This document shows positions 42,206-50,319 of a stretch of DNA of 64,000 nt, piece after piece. Both the position numbers and the translations under genes were made by a program. Location: the NCBI RefSeq assembly GCF_027497175.1, contig NZ_CP114901.1, positions 5,022,001-5,086,000 on the forward strand, in the 5' to 3' direction. Below the pieces are notes generated by a model. The model did no database searches. It was not told the DNA's origin and worked only from the letters and a program-made list of their open reading frames with translations. This stretch comes from Verrucosispora sp. WMMD573. Its GTDB lineage: Bacteria; Actinomycetota; Actinomycetes; Mycobacteriales; Micromonosporaceae. How positions within the stretch are numbered: the first letter of the stretch is position 1; every line of letters starts with the position of its first letter.

Positions 42206-44008
42206 CTACCTGGACTGCGCCATCAGCTCGGCCAGATCGGCCAGGCTCTCGGCCTCGAACACCGAACGCATCGGCACGGTCACGCCCAACTCCTTGCGCA
42301 TCCGGCTGGCCAGCTTGGCGGCGAGCACCGAGTGTCCGCCCAGCTCGAAGAAGTTGTCCTGCGGACGCACCTCGGCGATCTCCAGCGTCTCGGCCACCAG
42401 GCCGCACAGCCGAGCCTCCAGCGACGGCGCGGGGCCCGAGCCGTCGACTGCGGGCTCGCCGTCGGGCGTACCGGCGGCCCGCGACAGGTCAGGGAGCTGC
42501 TCGGCCGGAGCCGTCGCCGCCCGCTCGGCCAACGCCTTACGGTCGATCTTGCCGTTGGGCAGGGTGGGCATCCGGTCGAGCACGACAACGGCGGACGGCA
42601 CCATGTGCTCGGGCAGTGCGGCCCGGGCGTGCTCGCGTACCTGCGTCGCCACCATCGCCTGCTGTCCCGAAGCTGTCACGTAGGCGACGATGTGCTGCGA
42701 CGAGGCGTCGGTGCCGGCCAGCACCGCCACGGCCAACTCCACCGCCGGATGCCCCTCCAGGCGTGTCTCGACCTCGCCCAGTTCCACCCGGAAGCCGCGT
42801 ACCTTCACCTGGTCGTCGACGCGCCCGGTGAAGTAGAGCTGCCCGTCGGCCCCGCGCCTGCCACGGTCTCCGGACCGGTACATCCGGCTGCCCGGCGGGC
42901 CGTAGGGGTTGGCGACGAACCGTGCCGCGGTCAGGCCCGGACGGTGCAGATATCCCCGGGCCATGCCGCTGCCGGCCAGGTAGAGCTCCCCCTCGTCGCC
43001 GTCCCGCAGCTCGTCCAGGTGCTCGTCGAGCACGTGCACCGCGCTGCCGTCCCAGGGCGAGCCGATGCTCACCGTCTCCTGCACGCCCTCGACCGGTCCA
43101 CCGATCGACGTGCCGACGGTCACCTCGGTCGGACCGTAGCCGTTGAACAGCCGCCGACCCCGCGACCACTGCGTCGCCAGGGCTCGGGTGCAGACGTCTC
43201 CGGTGGAGGTGAGCGTGCCGCCGGGCAGCAGCCCCGCGCTGTCGGTGATGCTCAGCGCCACCGGGGGCAGCGTGGCGTGGTCCACCTCGTACTTCACCAT
43301 CGTGTCGCGCAGCGGCTCGCCGGGCATCAGGTCGTCCTGCTCGGCCATCACCAGCGTCGCGCCGTGCATGAGGGCCATGGTGAAGTCCCAGAACCAGGCG
43401 TCGAAGCTGAACGAGGCCCACTGCAGCACCCGGTCGCCGGGACGGATGCCGTACACCCGGATCTGCGTGGCGACCAGGTCCGCCATCCCGGCGTGGGTGA
43501 GCGCGACTCCCTTGGGTACGCCGGTCGAGCCGGAGGTGTAGATGACGTACATCAGGTTGTCGGCGGTCAACGGCGCCAGCCGCTCCTGCGCGGTGACGTT
43601 GTCCCCGCGCTCGCTCGCGCACTGCGCCACGAACGCGGGATCGTCGAGCACGATCTCCGGCACGCCCAGCTCCAGCGATGCGACGCCGCTGGTCCGAATC
43701 GACAGCATGGCACGTGCGTCGGTGACCATGTGGGTCAGCCGCTCGACCGGATAGGTCGGATCGAGCGGCAGGTACGCGCCGCCGGCCTTCAGCACGGCGA
43801 GAACCGCCGTGATCAGGGCGTCCGAGCGCGGCACCGCGACCGCGACCAACGAATCCGGACCCACACCGGCCGCGATGAGCCGACGGGCCATCCGATTCGC
43901 TCGCGCGTTCAGTTCCGCGTACCCGACGGTGGTCTCGCCGAAGATGACCGACGGAGCATCACCGGCCCTCAGCACGCTCGCCTCAAAGAACTCCGAAACA
44001 GTGTCCAC
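42206..44008 (-). CDS. NRPS A-PCP didomain (stand-alone loading of an aromatic amino acid)
   Basis: 600 residues from GTG 44008, six bases after GGAGG. A-domain motifs YTSGSTGVPKG, FNGYGPTE, YRSGDRGR and NGKIDRKAL, then a PCP with FFELGGHSVLAAKLA. Pocket positions read by alignment to GrsA give D-A-W-T-T-T-G-V-G, an aromatic-type code starting like Phe/Trp activators. No condensation domain is present, so the amino acid is held for modification in trans. With the P450, MbtH and a type II TE this matches TioK/Ecm13-type Trp loading for beta-hydroxylation. Trp (or chloro-Trp) as substrate is inferred from pathway logic. Confidence 0.88.
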   Translation of the reverse strand: MDTVSEFFEASVLRAGDAPSVIFGETTVGYAELNARANRMARRLIAAGVGPDSLVAVAVPRSDALITAVLAVLKAGGAYLPLDPTYPVERLTHMVTDARAMLSIRTSGVASLELGVPEIVLDDPAFVAQCASERGDNVTAQERLAPLTADNLMYVIYTSGSTGVPKGVALTHAGMADLVATQIRVYGIRPGDRVLQWASFSFDAWFWDFTMALMHGATLVMAEQDDLMPGEPLRDTMVKYEVDHATLPPVALSITDSAGLLPGGTLTSTGDVCTRALATQWSRGRRLFNGYGPTEVTVGTSIGGPVEGVQETVSIGSPWDGSAVHVLDEHLDELRDGDEGELYLAGSGMARGYLHRPGLTAARFVANPYGPPGSRMYRSGDRGRRGADGQLYFTGRVDDQVKVRGFRVELGEVETRLEGHPAVELAVAVLAGTDASSQHIVAYVTASGQQAMVATQVREHARAALPEHMVPSAVVVLDRMPTLPNGKIDRKALAERAATAPAEQLPDLSRAAGTPDGEPAVDGSGPAPSLEARLCGLVAETLEIAEVRPQDNFFELGGHSVLAAKLASRMRKELGVTVPMRSVFEAESLADLAELMAQSR

Positions 44009-44152
44009 TCCGCCTCCGACGCAGCTTTCCTGCCGATGTGGTACCGAACATAGCTGTGGTCGCACGGCCCTTCGCCGTACGCTTTCCCGGATCTTTCAAT
44101 CTCCTTGCACGCCGACGGACCGCGAGGTCGAATTCATGGCGTACGCACCGAC

Positions 44153-44722
44153 TCACGTCGAACGGTTCTTCTTCGAGACCGCGGTGACGGCTCGCCGCGG
44201 GTCCACCCGGGGCGTGGACGCCCGTGATCCGGGCTCGACGAAGAAGCCGCGCCCCCAGACCGTGCGGATCGCGAGGCCGACGATCTCCAAGCGCCGGCGC
44301 AGCCGCATGACGTGCAGGTCCAACGCGTTGCTCGACGAGCTGGCCCCGGAGCTTTCCAGGATCTCCCGCAGCTCGGTCCGGTAGACCAGCTGGCCGTACC
44401 TGGTCAGCAGCGGCGCCAACATCTCGCACTGCATCAGGGAGAGCGTGACGGACGTGTTGTTGAAGTACAGCATCCCGGCCGGGTCCAACACCGGCTTCTC
44501 GTTGAGCACGGCCCGGGCCGCCAACTGACGGACCCGGACCTGGAGGTCTTCTCGTCCGATGGGTGGGCGCACCCAGTCCTCGTATAGGCTGAGTTGGTCC
44601 GGCGGCGCCGCGCCGTGCTCCACGATCAGCAGACAGAGGTGCTGCTGTTCGTGGCATTCCGCGCGGATGTCGCTCTCCGCAGGCCAACGAACGAACTTAA
44701 CCCGATTCTTGACATCGACCAT
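44153..44722 (-). CDS. winged-helix (OmpR/SARP-type DNA-binding) pathway regulator
   Basis: 189 residues from ATG 44722, eight bases after GGGGG; an ATG at 44731 is also possible. The first 80 residues match no receiver domain. Residues about 85-165 form a trans_reg_C-like winged helix (LTRYGQLVYRTELREILESSGASSSSNALDLHVMRLRRRLEIVGLAIRTVWGRGFFVEP) typical of OmpR/PhoB and SARP proteins. Without an Asp receiver it is probably a phosphorylation-independent cluster regulator. Its upstream region has a copy (44762-44781) of a motif also found before the main NRPS and FAAL-2 genes. Target assignment is a hypothesis. Confidence 0.8.
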   Translation of the reverse strand: MVDVKNRVKFVRWPAESDIRAECHEQQHLCLLIVEHGAAPPDQLSLYEDWVRPPIGREDLQVRVRQLAARAVLNEKPVLDPAGMLYFNNTSVTLSLMQCEMLAPLLTRYGQLVYRTELREILESSGASSSSNALDLHVMRLRRRLEIVGLAIRTVWGRGFFVEPGSRASTPRVDPRRAVTAVSKKNRST

Positions 44723-44761
44723 CGCCTGCATCCCCCATAGCCACCATGTCTCGATGGGAAC

Positions 44762-44781
44762 TAAGAAATGCCACCCTTGAG
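44762..44781. promoter_or_regulatory. diverged copy of the TGAGAAATGC motif before regulator gene
   Basis: TAAGAAATGCCACCCTTGAG; 16 of 21 positions over 44761-44781 match 61861-61881. It sits 40 bp upstream of the winged-helix regulator start and just after the antiporter stop, where autoregulation would occur. Confidence 0.4.
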
Positions 44782-44786
44782 ACTCC

Positions 44787-46196
44787 TCACAGGTCTGTCT
44801 GTTTTGCGTCCCAGCGCTGAACCGGTGCGCCGGTCACCAGCGGGTGGTCTCGTCGGTCCGGCCCGGAGGGCGATGCCGGTGATCCGAGCTTCCCGTCGCG
44901 CCTCAGTGACCAGCGCACCAGCGGCCCGGTCACCGCCGTGGTGAGCACGGCGACGAGCACGAGGACGCTGTATCCCAACTGGTTGAGAAGGCCGGCCTGG
45001 TATCCGATGCTCAGCACCACCAGCTCGGTGACCCCTCGGCAATTCATCAGGATCCCGAACCGCAGCGCCTCGCCGTTCGGCATACCGGCCAACCGCGCCG
45101 CCCCGCCCGCCCCGACGATCTTGGTCACGACGGCCGCCACGAACACCCCGGCGAGCACCAACCAGGTGATCGGCGCGGTGCCGAGCAGCCCGACCGAGGT
45201 CGTCAGGCCGACACCGGCGAAGAACAGCGGTAACAGGATGAGCAGGGTGAAGCCCTCCAACTGCTGACAGATCCGTTCCACGACCAGCGAGTCGCGCGGT
45301 ACGGCGACGCCGAACAGGAAGGCGCCGACCACCGGATGCAGTTGGATGGACTGGGTGAGCACCGAGTAGCCGATCGCTCCGGCCACCAGCACCACCGTCA
45401 ACGACTGGCCAGAGCCCAGCCGCCGGACCAACGCCAGCAGCAGCGGGCGAACGCACAGGACGGTCACGAGCACCAGCGCGGCCCCGAGCAGCAGGACGCG
45501 CAGACCCCCGCCGGCCGCGCCCTGCCCGGCCAGTAGGAAGGCCAGCACCAGCCAGAGCAGACCGTCACCGATGGCCGCTGCCGACACGGACAGCACACCG
45601 ACGCTGGTGTGCCGCAGTTTCAGGTCGTCGAGGATGCGCGCCAGCACGGGTAACGCGGTCACCGCCATGGCCAACCCGACGAACATCATCGTGCCCACCG
45701 GCGAGCCCTGCGAGCCGACGAACAGCCCGCCGGCGGCGGCGACGATGCCCATCCCGGCCAGCCACGGCAGACCCATGCCGGCGACCACCACCGCCCCGAC
45801 CACGCCCTTACGCTCGATCCGGTCAATACGCAGTTCACAGCCGAGCAGGAAGACGAAGATGACCAGACCCAGTTGCGCGACCTGGTCCAGCCCTTCCGTC
45901 ACGGCCGGGGGAAACAGGAACCCGGTCGCCGCCGGCCAGACCGCGCCGAGCAGGGACGGGCCGAGCACCAGGCCGCCCACCATCTCGCCGACCACCGAGG
46001 GCTGGCCGAACCGGCGGGCCAGTCCTGCGCATACCTGGCAGGTCACCAGGACCACCGCGACCGCGAGCAGGAACCGGGTGAGCGTGCCCCCGTCGTGCGA
46101 CCCTGCCGTGTCCCACAGCGGCACCGTGCTCGCCAGCACGACCAGGCCGACTGTCGCACCGAGCAGGGTCCGGACCCGGGTGGACAGGGTCATCAC
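44787..46196 (-). CDS. CPA2-type cation/proton antiporter
   Basis: 469 residues with about 12-13 hydrophobic segments and Na_H_exchanger motifs (GEMVGGLVLGPSLLG, LGLVIFVFLLGCELR, VVGAFLFGVAVPR, ILMNCRGVTELVV). The MRNCRG-like stretch near the end is characteristic of CPA2 antiporters. Its start overlaps the MbtH stop (ATGA). Homologues occur in several antibiotic clusters, where they are thought to support export or self-resistance through ion homeostasis. The substrate ion and pathway role are unknown. Confidence 0.88.
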   Translation of the reverse strand: MMTLSTRVRTLLGATVGLVVLASTVPLWDTAGSHDGGTLTRFLLAVAVVLVTCQVCAGLARRFGQPSVVGEMVGGLVLGPSLLGAVWPAATGFLFPPAVTEGLDQVAQLGLVIFVFLLGCELRIDRIERKGVVGAVVVAGMGLPWLAGMGIVAAAGGLFVGSQGSPVGTMMFVGLAMAVTALPVLARILDDLKLRHTSVGVLSVSAAAIGDGLLWLVLAFLLAGQGAAGGGLRVLLLGAALVLVTVLCVRPLLLALVRRLGSGQSLTVVLVAGAIGYSVLTQSIQLHPVVGAFLFGVAVPRDSLVVERICQQLEGFTLLILLPLFFAGVGLTTSVGLLGTAPITWLVLAGVFVAAVVTKIVGAGGAARLAGMPNGEALRFGILMNCRGVTELVVLSIGYQAGLLNQLGYSVLVLVAVLTTAVTGPLVRWSLRRDGKLGSPASPSGPDRRDHPLVTGAPVQRWDAKQTDL

Positions 46197-46456
46197 GCCC
46201 GCGAGCCGGTCGACGGGGCCGAGTCCGGGCTAGTGCCGGCGCCGCCGTACTCGGGCACGGCGTCCCGCAGGCTCTTCGGCCGCATGTCGGCCCAGGACCT
46301 GTCGATGTGGTCGACGACCTCCCGTCGGGGCGCCGGACCGTACACCACCTGCCAACCGGCCGGCACGGTGATGCCTGTCGGCCACAGCGAATACTGCTCC
46401 TCGTCGTTGCGTAGGGCCAGGAATTCTTGACTGTCGTCGTCGAACGGATTGGACAC
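46193..46456 (-). CDS. MbtH-like protein
   Basis: 87 residues from GTG 46456 (AGGGG nine bases upstream). The core SNPFDDD...FLALRNDEEQYSLWPTGITVPAGWQVVYG...DHIDRSWADMRPKSLRD contains the invariant Trp and Pro residues of the family; the last 17 residues are a Ser/Gly/Pro tail. MbtH proteins bind A domains and are needed for solubility or activity. It is the only one in the window and must serve the A-PCP at 42206, the two Cys modules, or both. Gap to FAAL-1 is 119 bp, same strand. Confidence 0.92.
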   Translation of the reverse strand: MSNPFDDDSQEFLALRNDEEQYSLWPTGITVPAGWQVVYGPAPRREVVDHIDRSWADMRPKSLRDAVPEYGGAGTSPDSAPSTGSRA

Positions 46457-46575
46457 GCGGACAACCCCTCAGGATCTCGAATGGCTTCCGGATGGCGACG
46501 GGCAAGGGTTGTGGCAGGCCCCAGTCCTCGTGGCTGGTGTGGTGGTGGCCGGCGAGGTGGGTGAGTGTCCGGTTG

Positions 46576-48273
46576 TCAGGCCGGTGCGGGTGCCGCCTTC
46601 TCGATGAACAGTTGTCGCGCTTTCGCTCGTTGCAGCTTCCCGCTGGTGGTCTTGGGAAGGCTGCGTCTCGGTACGAGGTGCACCTGGGCCACGGGCACAC
46701 CGCTGCGTGCGCTGACCGCGGCCCGCACCGCCTGGCGTAGCTCCTCCTGCTGATCCGCGGTCACGTACGACTCGACGATGAGGTGCAGTTCCTCCGAGTC
46801 GCCGTCCTCGGGTCGGTGGCCGACCGCGACGACCGTGCCGAGGCGTACGCCCGGCACCGATTCGGCAGCCTGCTCGAAGTCCGACGGGAAGTAGTTGGCG
46901 CCGCGAATGATGATCAGATCTTTGGAGCGCCCGGTGATGCGGATCTCGCCGTCTCGCAGATAGCCGACGTCGCCGGTCTTCCACCAGTCCGGCTCCGCGA
47001 TGGCCGCCGCGGTCTCCGCCGGCAGGCCGAAGTACCCCATCGTGCGCGAGGGGCTGCGGAACTGGATGTCGCCGATCCGGTTGTCGCCCAGCGGCTCTCC
47101 GTCGCCGTCGACGATGCGGACCTCGGTACCCACGACTGGCGCACCGCAGGCGACGACCTGCATCCCGCTCGCCTCCCCCGGGTCGACGTCGATCACCTGA
47201 CCGTCGGTGGAGGCGGCCGTACGGTCGATGGTGTCGACCCGGACCGGCGCGTTGTGCGGCGACATGGTGATGGTCAGGGTGGCCTCTGCCATGCCGTAGC
47301 AGGGCATGAACACATCCGGCCGCAGGCCCCACTGCCGGAAGCGGTCGACGAAACGCTGGATGGTGCCGGGATGGATGGGTTCCGCTCCGCAGAACGCCAT
47401 CCGCCAGGACGACAGGTCGACGCCCTCAAGGTCGCTGTCGCGGACCCGGTCGGCGGTGTAGCCGTAGGCGAAGTTGGGCGCCGCCGAGAGGGTTCCCCTC
47501 AGCGCACTGATGTTGCGTAGCCACTCGACCGGTGAGCGGAGGAACTGCGTCGGCGGCAGGAGGACGCTGCTGCTCCCGGTGTAGACGGGAACCATGATCC
47601 CCGAGATGAGGCCCATGTCGTGGTAGAGCGGAAGCCAGCTCACCGAGGTGTCCTCGGCCGACCATCCCGTCGCCACGGCACTCTGGGCCAGGTTCGCGGC
47701 CAGGTTGCCGTGCGAGATCATGACGCCCTTGGGGCGGCCGGTCGAACCGGACGTGCACTGGATGAACGCGAGATCGTTCTCGGACGGCAGCTGGAACCGT
47801 CCCACCGAGGCCTCGGCGGACGCGGCCCGCTCCTGCAGCACGTCCGCGTCGATGAACACCGTGTCCGTCACCGCCTCGGACGCCTGAACCACCGCGGCCC
47901 TGGCCAGGACCGCCGCCGGCCGCAGGTAGGCCACCAGATCCTTCACCTGGCCGTCGAATCCCGCCGCCCTGCCGAAGCTCGTCGGCACCGCGATCGCCGT
48001 CGGGGCGGCGCCGAGCAGCTGACACCCGAGGAACGCCGTCACGAAGGTCCAGCTCGTCGGCAGGCAGAACAGCACCCGGTCGCCACGACGCACGCCGTAC
48101 TCGGCGAGGACCGCGGCACAACGCAGCGCGTCTTCGAACACCGTGTCGTAGCGGCGCGGCTCCACCCGCCCCGGCTCGGGTACCACCGACATGCCCGCCC
48201 CGTCCGAGCCGCGCTCCGCCTGGGCCATCAGGGCATGGATCACCGTCGGATAACTCGGCACAACTTCACTCAT
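46576..48273 (-). CDS. fatty-acyl-AMP ligase 1 (FAAL)
   Basis: 565 residues from ATG 48273 (GAGGAG nine bases upstream). FAAL-type adenylation motifs: FIQCTSGSTGRPKGVMISHGN, WLPLYHDMGLI, MPCYGMAEATL, WWKTGDVGYL, and Lys in LPKTTSGKLQRAK. The WLPxYHDMGLI motif separates FAALs from acyl-CoA ligases; FAALs pass the acyl-AMP to an ACP. ACP and PPTase genes lie directly upstream in the same direction (ACP-PPTase-FAAL), so the acceptor is probably the ACP at 48969. Chain length cannot be read from sequence. Confidence 0.9.
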   Translation of the reverse strand: MSEVVPSYPTVIHALMAQAERGSDGAGMSVVPEPGRVEPRRYDTVFEDALRCAAVLAEYGVRRGDRVLFCLPTSWTFVTAFLGCQLLGAAPTAIAVPTSFGRAAGFDGQVKDLVAYLRPAAVLARAAVVQASEAVTDTVFIDADVLQERAASAEASVGRFQLPSENDLAFIQCTSGSTGRPKGVMISHGNLAANLAQSAVATGWSAEDTSVSWLPLYHDMGLISGIMVPVYTGSSSVLLPPTQFLRSPVEWLRNISALRGTLSAAPNFAYGYTADRVRDSDLEGVDLSSWRMAFCGAEPIHPGTIQRFVDRFRQWGLRPDVFMPCYGMAEATLTITMSPHNAPVRVDTIDRTAASTDGQVIDVDPGEASGMQVVACGAPVVGTEVRIVDGDGEPLGDNRIGDIQFRSPSRTMGYFGLPAETAAAIAEPDWWKTGDVGYLRDGEIRITGRSKDLIIIRGANYFPSDFEQAAESVPGVRLGTVVAVGHRPEDGDSEELHLIVESYVTADQQEELRQAVRAAVSARSGVPVAQVHLVPRRSLPKTTSGKLQRAKARQLFIEKAAPAPA

Positions 48274-48397
48274 CAACCCCGCTCCTCACAACCTGGGACG
48301 GCCTTACTGACAGCCCTCAACCACATCCAGCACATCGCGCTCCCCCGCACGACGCGTCGTCCCGGCGGACCGCCGCGTTCGCCGGCGTCGAGACGCC

Positions 48398-48967
48398 TCA
48401 CCACCGCACCGCCAGGGCGAACGCGAGGCCGTCCGCGTAGTGGGCCCACACCGGTACCGACCGGCCGCCGAAGGAGGCGATCAGCCCATCACCGGCCCGG
48501 AGCAGCTCGATTCGCCAGAACAGCAGGCCGCCGCCGACGGCCGTCCCGTCCAGCGCTTTGAACGCCGCCTCCTTGGCCGAGAACAGCTCGACCGGGCGGT
48601 ACCGGCCGTCGGGCGCGAGCAGGGTGCGACGCTCCTGCTCGTACAGGACAAATTCGACCATGCGCTCGGTGACGGCCGCGTCCTCGATATCGACGCCCAC
48701 CCCGGCGGCACCGGGGACCACCACCGCGACCGCCATCCGGTCGGTGTGCGCGATGGATCCGGGGTACCCGCCTGGAAAGGCCGGCCTGCCGCCGGCGACG
48801 CGCGGCACGCTCCGGACGACCGAACCCGCCGCGGCCAGCGCCGCAGCCGCAGCCTGACGGCCGGCCAGGAACTGCTCGCCCGGACCGTACGGCGGCGCCA
48901 CCGGAGCCCATTCGAGGTACGTGCCCGGTGTGACGAGGGTTCCGAGTCCAGCGGTCACCGAAGTCAC
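48398..48967 (-). CDS. 4'-phosphopantetheinyl transferase (Sfp/EntD type)
   Basis: 189 residues from GTG 48967, one base after the ACP stop. Motifs IAHTDRMAVAVV, GVGVDIED and FSAKEAAFKAL are the conserved P1/P2/P3 regions of small PPTases; the magnesium ligands (D in GVDIED, E in SAKE) are present. It activates carrier proteins by adding phosphopantetheine. Linked immediately to an ACP and FAAL, it may be specialised for the unusual ACPs of this cluster while also serving the NRPS. Confidence 0.9.
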   Translation of the reverse strand: MTSVTAGLGTLVTPGTYLEWAPVAPPYGPGEQFLAGRQAAAAALAAAGSVVRSVPRVAGGRPAFPGGYPGSIAHTDRMAVAVVVPGAAGVGVDIEDAAVTERMVEFVLYEQERRTLLAPDGRYRPVELFSAKEAAFKALDGTAVGGGLLFWRIELLRAGDGLIASFGGRSVPVWAHYADGLAFALAVRW

Positions 48968-48968
48968 C

Positions 48969-49223
48969 TCACACGCGCAGCGCCACGACGTGGTCAGCCA
49001 ACGAGCTGATCGAGCGCAGCACCTCCGGTTGGATGTCGTCGTCCCACTCGAAGCCGAATGCGTCCTCCATCGCCACGAGCAGGCTGACCAGCGCGGCGGA
49101 GGACAGCCCCTGCTGACGCAGCGACACCGTGTCCGACACGGTCCGGACGAAGCTGTCCGGGCCGTGCATCTCGACCAGCAGCTCCCGAATGCGCTGCCGG
49201 GTCGCTGCCACCTGTTCAGCCAT
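48969..49223 (-). CDS. acyl carrier protein 1
   Basis: 84 residues from ATG 49223 (GAGG nine bases upstream). Four-helix ACP pattern: IRELLVEMHG...SVSLRQQGLSSAALVSLLVAMEDAFGFEWDDDI..... LRSISSLADHV. The phosphopantetheine site reads GLSSAALV instead of GLDSLALV: the Ser is kept but the usual preceding Asp is Ser. Neighbours are the PPTase and FAAL-1, so it is the likely fatty-acyl acceptor. Its ATG lies inside the 3' end of a degenerate hydrolase-like ORF (49216-49344). Confidence 0.85.
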   Translation of the reverse strand: MAEQVAATRQRIRELLVEMHGPDSFVRTVSDTVSLRQQGLSSAALVSLLVAMEDAFGFEWDDDIQPEVLRSISSLADHVVALRV

Positions 49224-49344
49224 TGTTGTCGACCTCATCGACGAACCTGGTCACCGACGTCGACCACTCGATCCTCTTCGGAACTGTTTCGAAATTGCTG
49301 AGCGCCAGGTTCGACGGACACTCAGGAACGTCACCAGCAGACAC
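49216..49344 (-). pseudogene. 42-codon remnant of a duplicated alpha/beta-hydrolase gene (or small leader ORF)
   Basis: An open frame from GTG 49344 (AAGGGGG six bases upstream) to TGA 49216. The start context at 49326-49356 matches that of the hydrolase gene at 54244-54274 in 29 of 31 bases, and its last 44 bases match the hydrolase 3' end (53396-53439) in 32 of 44. The product begins VSAGDVPE against VSAGEVLE and ends RFVDEVDNNG against KFIDEVETRA, with about 245 codons missing between. It is best read as an in-frame collapse of a second hydrolase copy. Because it keeps start and stop it might still act as a leader ORF coupled to ACP 1, whose ATG it overlaps. Confidence 0.65.
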
Positions 49345-49719
49345 CGCATCCCCCTTGTTCATCCCCTGCGCGCCCGAGGCGCATTCGGGTGACTGCGTCA
49401 CGTCCCGCCGACGCACTTAATGAGCGCATCCCAGTCTGGGAAGCGCCCGCCGGATGCCGTCTTCACGACGTCACCCGGTGCCGCAACAGCCGCGCTGATC
49501 TCGTGGCATCGCGCGGACTGCGCCCCTTCCCCAAACCGGCGGAACACTACCGTACGCTATCATCTGATCGACATGCTGCAATATATTAATTCTGCATACT
49601 CCGTTGTGTGCTTTCCACGCACGGGGCAATCAAGAATAGACCGGACCACACCGGCGAACCGCCGGGGAGCAGTTTGTCTTCCCGACGGCTCACAGATGTT
49701 GACAAATTCCGGATGCAAC
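49345..49719. other. 375-bp gene-free region with shared promoter element
   Basis: No coding ORF fits. The stretch is locally AT-rich (for example aatatattaattc at 49580-49592), holds the shared element at 49586-49621, and presumably drives the ACP-PPTase-FAAL run to the left. The GNAT gene ends at its right edge. Confidence 0.6.
49586..49621 (-). promoter_or_regulatory. shared 36-bp promoter element, copy 1
   Basis: Starts TTAATTCTGCATA on the plus strand and ends CCACGCA; 30 of 36 bases match copy 2 at 58392-58427, and a GCAAT a few bases to the left is also kept. Each copy stands upstream of a minus-strand run of pathway genes, so it is a likely operator/promoter for co-expression. Confidence 0.7.
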
Positions 49720-50319
49720 CTAACGGGCGTCACGCCACATAAAAGAGGTATTGATGCCGAGAATCGCCTCCTGGCTGACCACCCGGAAGCCGAACCTCTC
49801 GTAGAGCACGACGTTGCGGTCGACATCCGCCTGAAGGAACGCCGGCACCTGCTGCCGGTCCACGTCAGCGAGAAAGGCCGTGAGCAGCGCCGAGCCGATC
49901 CCGTACCCCTGCTGGCTCGGGTGGACGGCGATCGGTCCGATGTGCCAGTGGGGCTTGTGGGGTTCGTGCTTGGCGCGACCACCCACCACCTTCAAGGCAC
50001 GCGGCAGTCCGAAGCCCATCGTGCGGACCTGCGACGGCACCGATTTGATCTTCTCGCGTACGGTCATCTGGCAGTGCGGCCACTCCGCGGCCTTGAGTAC
50101 CCCGGCGAGCTCGCCCTCGCGCTCGGCGACGAGCACGTGGCTGGCCGTGTTGCCGAGCTTGAGGGTACGGGCGGCGTGTTCCATGATCCGGGCGGCCTTG
50201 TCGCGGTTGCCGCCGGCGATCGCCAGGTTGCTCGGGTTGATGGCGAACGCGAGGCCGACTATCCGGCTCGCCTCGGCCATCTCAGCGGGCGTGATCCGTC
50301 GTACGGTCACCTCGCTCAT
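49720..50319 (-). CDS. GNAT-family N-acetyltransferase-like protein
   Basis: 199 residues from ATG 50319, overlapping the preceding stop by 4 bp (ATGA). GNAT features: TVRRITPAEMAEASRIVGLAF N-terminal strand-helix, WHIGPIAVHPSQQGYGIGSALL (motif A, Q/R-x-x-G-x-G/A), and NVVLYERFGFRVV (motif B). It transfers an acyl group from CoA or a carrier protein to an amine. Being coupled to the aminotransferase-reductase fusion, it could acylate the fatty amine that the fusion should make; self-protection by acetylation is another option. Confidence 0.85.
   Translation of the reverse strand: MSEVTVRRITPAEMAEASRIVGLAFAINPSNLAIAGGNRDKAARIMEHAARTLKLGNTASHVLVAEREGELAGVLKAAEWPHCQMTVREKIKSVPSQVRTMGFGLPRALKVVGGRAKHEPHKPHWHIGPIAVHPSQQGYGIGSALLTAFLADVDRQQVPAFLQADVDRNVVLYERFGFRVVSQEAILGINTSFMWRDAR

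Noticed and set aside
49714..49728. TTAGGTTGC (minus strand) as an IdeR/DmdR half-box
   Set aside because: It is formed by the GNAT stop codon and following bases, has no inverted partner and is at a gene end.
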